Below are positions 60,929 through 64,000 of a DNA stretch of 64,000 nt, piece by piece. A program made the position numbers and the translations under genes. The notes beneath the pieces were generated by a model. That model worked only from the letters and a program-made list of their open reading frames with translations. It made no database searches and was not told the DNA's origin. The DNA comes from Brachypodium distachyon (taxonomy: Eukaryota > Streptophyta > Magnoliopsida > Poales > Poaceae): NCBI RefSeq assembly GCF_000005505.3, contig NC_016132.3, positions 20,202,501 through 20,266,500 on the forward strand. Reading direction: 5' to 3'. Every line of letters begins with the position of its first letter. Within the stretch, counting starts at the first letter, position 1.

Positions 60929-62428
60929 AATTGCAGACTTGCAGCTGGTGCTCTTACTAGCTCGTGTAAGTCTGGACCTCAGGCCCAGTAAGCAGAGACT
61001 TCCTTCTCTAATGATTATTTTGGCGGAAATTTAGATAGGACCCCCCCTGATTGGCTTACTCGTGTAAGTAGCTTTCCACGGTATCGCTGAGGAGCACGCA
61101 CTGAATGACGCACCAACCGCGGTGCTCCTGTTTGCTTGCCCCCTTCCTGATATCTCCTTTTGCTGTACCTTCTGCTAAGTGTTGTACCATAATTTGTTGT
61201 TTCCCTGAAATGCACTTTGTTGGCTTGATGGATTCGTTTGTATGGGTTAAGAAATAGAAATGTCTTGTAGTAAGATGTGATCGGTAATGCAGCTTTGCCT
61301 TCAACTACACCGAAACAGCATACTGTCAGGAGAGAAGAGCAGAAGGCGCCTTGTAGCTACAACTTGCCTACATTGTACAGTGCTACAGCACAGGTGTCAT
61401 TGTATGCTGTTGTGTTCCAGCAGAGCAGATGTGTTCCAGACTTCCAGTCGTCATATGCTAGAAGTTTCCAGCCGCATGCCAAAAAGGGATCCGGATTTCC
61501 TGCAGTTGGTCACGGCAGATTCAGCGTGCCTGGCCTCATGTACAATGTTCAATACAATGTTCTGGGGTTTAACTTGCCAGGCTGCCGTTCGGGCCATCGA
61601 ATCAGATGTCATTGAAAATTATGTGCCACTTTCCCCATTTCTCTGAGTAATCATGTAGTCTTCAGGCTTATGCTTCAGCTACCTTTGTTTTCAAGCGGAA
61701 AAGAAAATCATAAGAGAAAGCGGCTGCTTAGCTTTGCTTTTGACTTTATCATTCCATAAGTAATAAAGGTAAAAGGAAAGAGTATCAAGAACGGGATGGA
61801 GATGTAACAGGTGGTGTAATCCTTATTGTCTTCCTCAAGGTAACCACATTTAGTGTGAGCTTAAACATGTACTGAAATGTTCGGTTTAAAAGAAATTACA
61901 GAAATGCAAGTCACGTGGTTCTCCCAAACCTTTTTTTTAATCAGTTGGGGTTGAGCTTTGAGTATAAATAGTCGCCCAAAGCACTGGAACTGCGACGTGA
62001 AGAGCCTAGAGACCAGAGTGTCGTGTCACGTAAACGATAGTCAAATTAACGCGTCAAGCTTTCTCCGCTTTTGGCTTTTCTTTTTACGCTTTCTCCCTAT
62101 TTTTAGTACGGAGTTGTCATGTTAACGTGACTAAAATACTAGCCATCACTAAAAGAATGAGGGGAAAGCATGTAGTAGTAGTAGTTTGGCTAGTATTATG
62201 CTGTCAAAATCTTGAACCGATGATGAACTACATGTTGGATCGTTCTTCCTTTCTCAAATCGCTTTTTCCAGCACGGTCACCTTAGGAACCTCCAATTCCA
62301 CCGTCAATTAAGATCCATCGGCTCGCTGTAACTAACCATTAGGCGTACAAACAACTCCCACACAAGCCTTTTACTTCTGAGTAAAAAACAAACAAACTGC
62401 ACGCACTTCTTTTTAACCCGGTAGCCCC
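60929..62428. other. CDPK 3' region and spacer
   Basis: 60929 to about 61270 is probably 3' untranslated. The rest is intergenic without recognised genes. Open frames near 61280-61650 have no family similarity. Confidence 0.4.
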
Positions 62429-62977
62429 TGTAGGATTTTTGTGTCCTGCAATTATATTATTTATTAGAATTCTAATACTCGGTTACCACATTATGGAATC
62501 ACGTGCTCATGATTATATGATGCATGGAATGTATACTTGTTGGAAGATACTTAAATACACTTATGTGTTTTAAGGAAGCTAGCGATTATCAATGGAATAC
62601 AATATATCTTGTATGAATATTGGAAAGACTATCCAGACACGTTGATAATCGGAAGGAGCTAGGTCATTGATTAGATTACGGCCCTAATGTCGACATACAT
62701 GATTAGTAGAATTTAAACATGATCATGGCATTGCTCACAGGTGCGTGTTCTAAGGACCCACAGTTAGAGTCCCTAACGGATGGACTATACCGTGGTTGGT
62801 AGTTTAATTTGGACTTTATCTGAAAACTAGTTTAAATCTGATGATTTAAAACCAGGACTCTTATCTGTAGATGCAGTATAAGAAGGTCCTTACCCCCTAG
62901 CCTCAGATTGCGGAATTGTGAACGGCACCACGGAAAAGCGCAGAGGAATAGGGGGTAGACCACCAAAATTTCTAACA
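62429..62977 (+). repeat. 5' LTR of a Copia-like retrotransposon
   Basis: 549 bases starting TGTAGGATTTTTG and ending aaaatttctaaca, directly followed by ttggtatcagacc. TG...CA ends plus an initiator-Met-tRNA-type primer site define the LTR. The matching 3' LTR is not in the window, so the element continues beyond 64000. Confidence 0.75.
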
Positions 62978-62978
62978 T

Positions 62979-62990
62979 TGGTATCAGACC
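62979..62990 (+). other. Primer-binding site (initiator tRNA-Met type)
   Basis: tggtatcagacc, one base after the LTR. The usual plant site is tggtatcagagc, so one position differs. Confidence 0.7.
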
Positions 62991-64000
62991 TTACGGTTAA
63001 TGGCGGCCAAATTAAAACCTAATCCGCTGCAAATATCGCCGTTACATGATCCTGCCGCAAACTCTGACGACGCTCCTCCGTCGATGTGGGCTCTTGTCTG
63101 CTTCGTGTTCTACTACTACAATCACTGTGTTCTACTACTACAATCGCTCAGAAGGAAACTCTGAAACAGAGGAAAGATGGAACCTATTCGCCATAATTAA
63201 TCGCCACCGCCGCCTTAGATGGAGGTCGCCTCGTCGATGTCGATTTCTCTCTCACCACCGCCTCCACTCAAGCCGCCGCCGCCTTGAGGAACCCACCCAG
63301 GCTGGAGACGTGGGCTGCTGCCTCCAAGCTTCTCCAACCGTGCGCTGTCGTCGACCTCGACGCCGCCGCCTCCACACGCAGGCAGCTTCACCCAGGGCGA
63401 CCGTGGAACTCGCAATCACAATTCGATCTCATTGTGGAAGGGGCCTCCGGAACCCCGGTAGCCGCCCTGCTGGTTGCTGCTCTGTCGCCCACCTCCAACC
63501 CGCTAGACATCGCGCTTCACCCCGAGGCACCGTCGGCCTCTTCTTAAACTGGATCCGCTGGCGGCAACCTGCGTGCTAGCCGCTGCCGGACATCTCTCTC
63601 TCCAGGAATTGAAACCCAATGATCTCACGAAACTCTGGCTCACACACGACCTCGTCGTGGAATCGGTCTTAGATTGGAGGACTGTTACTGCTGTTTGGAT
63701 TAACCAATTTCTCCAAGATTTGGGAATTGCCGCCCCGGCCACCGTCCCGCTGGTCCGCGTCGGATATCGCCGTCCCGCTGGTCCGCGGGCCTGCTTGCTA
63801 GCTGCTGCCCGCGTCTCGCCGTTCGCCGGGACGCTAACGGCCGGCCAGCCTAGCCGGTCTTCCTCCCGACCGCGGCCGCTGCAAGCAGTACATGGGTCAT
63901 GGACCCATGGGGTCGTGGTATTCTGACAGCAAGGGACTGAAGGCAAACGTGATTACAAGTCACGGACTACTCGCCTGGACTGCAACTCTGTTTGCTCTGC
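62991..64000 (+). mobile_element. Internal leader of the Copia-like element, coding content unclear
   Basis: An ATG at 63000 opens a 60-codon frame (MAAKLKPNPLQISPLHDPAA) that stops near 63163 within a duplicated gttctactactacaat segment. Beyond this the sequence is GC-rich with several competing frames (63046-63579, 63573-63926). None shows gag or UBN2 motifs that I can recognise. It may be a long leader or a captured host fragment. Confidence 0.35.

Noticed and set aside
63046..63926. ORFs in the internal region of the last LTR element as gag
   Set aside because: No UBN2/gag or zinc-knuckle motif; competing frames of similar length.

Overview
The window is nuclear DNA of a grass (Poaceae). 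Evidence is a DUF1618 gene, PIF/Harbinger, Stowaway and CACTA elements, a Helitron with an RPA-like gene, Tat-lineage Gypsy and BARE/Angela-like Copia retrotransposons, and GC-rich first exons beside AT-rich introns. The Copia LTR start resembles those of Pooideae grasses, but species cannot be fixed from sequence alone.

Layout. 1-2829: 3' part of a PIF/Harbinger element (transposase C-terminus on +, Myb/SANT-like ORF1 on -, right TIR and TAA target copy). 2830-12530: a cluster of diverged, partly broken relatives of one unnamed protein family, here called DDVN: G1 on +, G2, G3 and G4 on -, plus one unrelated compact ORF at 5163-5795. G1 is cut by the Harbinger element and by a solo Copia LTR with a perfect 5-bp target duplication. 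13272-14219: an intact DUF4283-like ORF. About 14.3-24.2 kb: a decayed Helitron on - (Rep/Pif1-helicase and RPA-like genes). 24.3-32.2 kb: two ordinary host genes on -, a DUF1618 protein and a four-exon SelT-like protein with an unusual His/Pro tract. 32.6-32.8 kb: an LRR fragment.

32923-45280: a long dead Tat-lineage Gypsy element with antisense extra ORFs, carrying a 796-bp CACTA-type insertion in pol. 46.7-47.25 kb: a complete small gene for a secreted cysteine-rich peptide. 47723-52476: an internally deleted sister of the same Gypsy family, containing a heavily deleted Copia element whose LTR matches the solo LTR at 3090. 55596-60928: a complete seven-exon calcium-dependent protein kinase (CDPK). 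62429-end: a Copia-like LTR, its primer-binding site and the start of its internal region.

The convincing host genes are the DUF1618 gene, the SelT-like gene, the cysteine-rich peptide gene and the CDPK. The first 14 kb is the least explained part. The DDVN relatives share a dsRBM-like region, a conserved D-D-[VI]-N block and a helical tail, have different N-terminal exons, and seem to be a rapidly evolving grass family. No operon-like or pathway link between neighbours is visible. Exon coordinates were read by eye from splice signals and frame continuity, and no alignment or database search was run.
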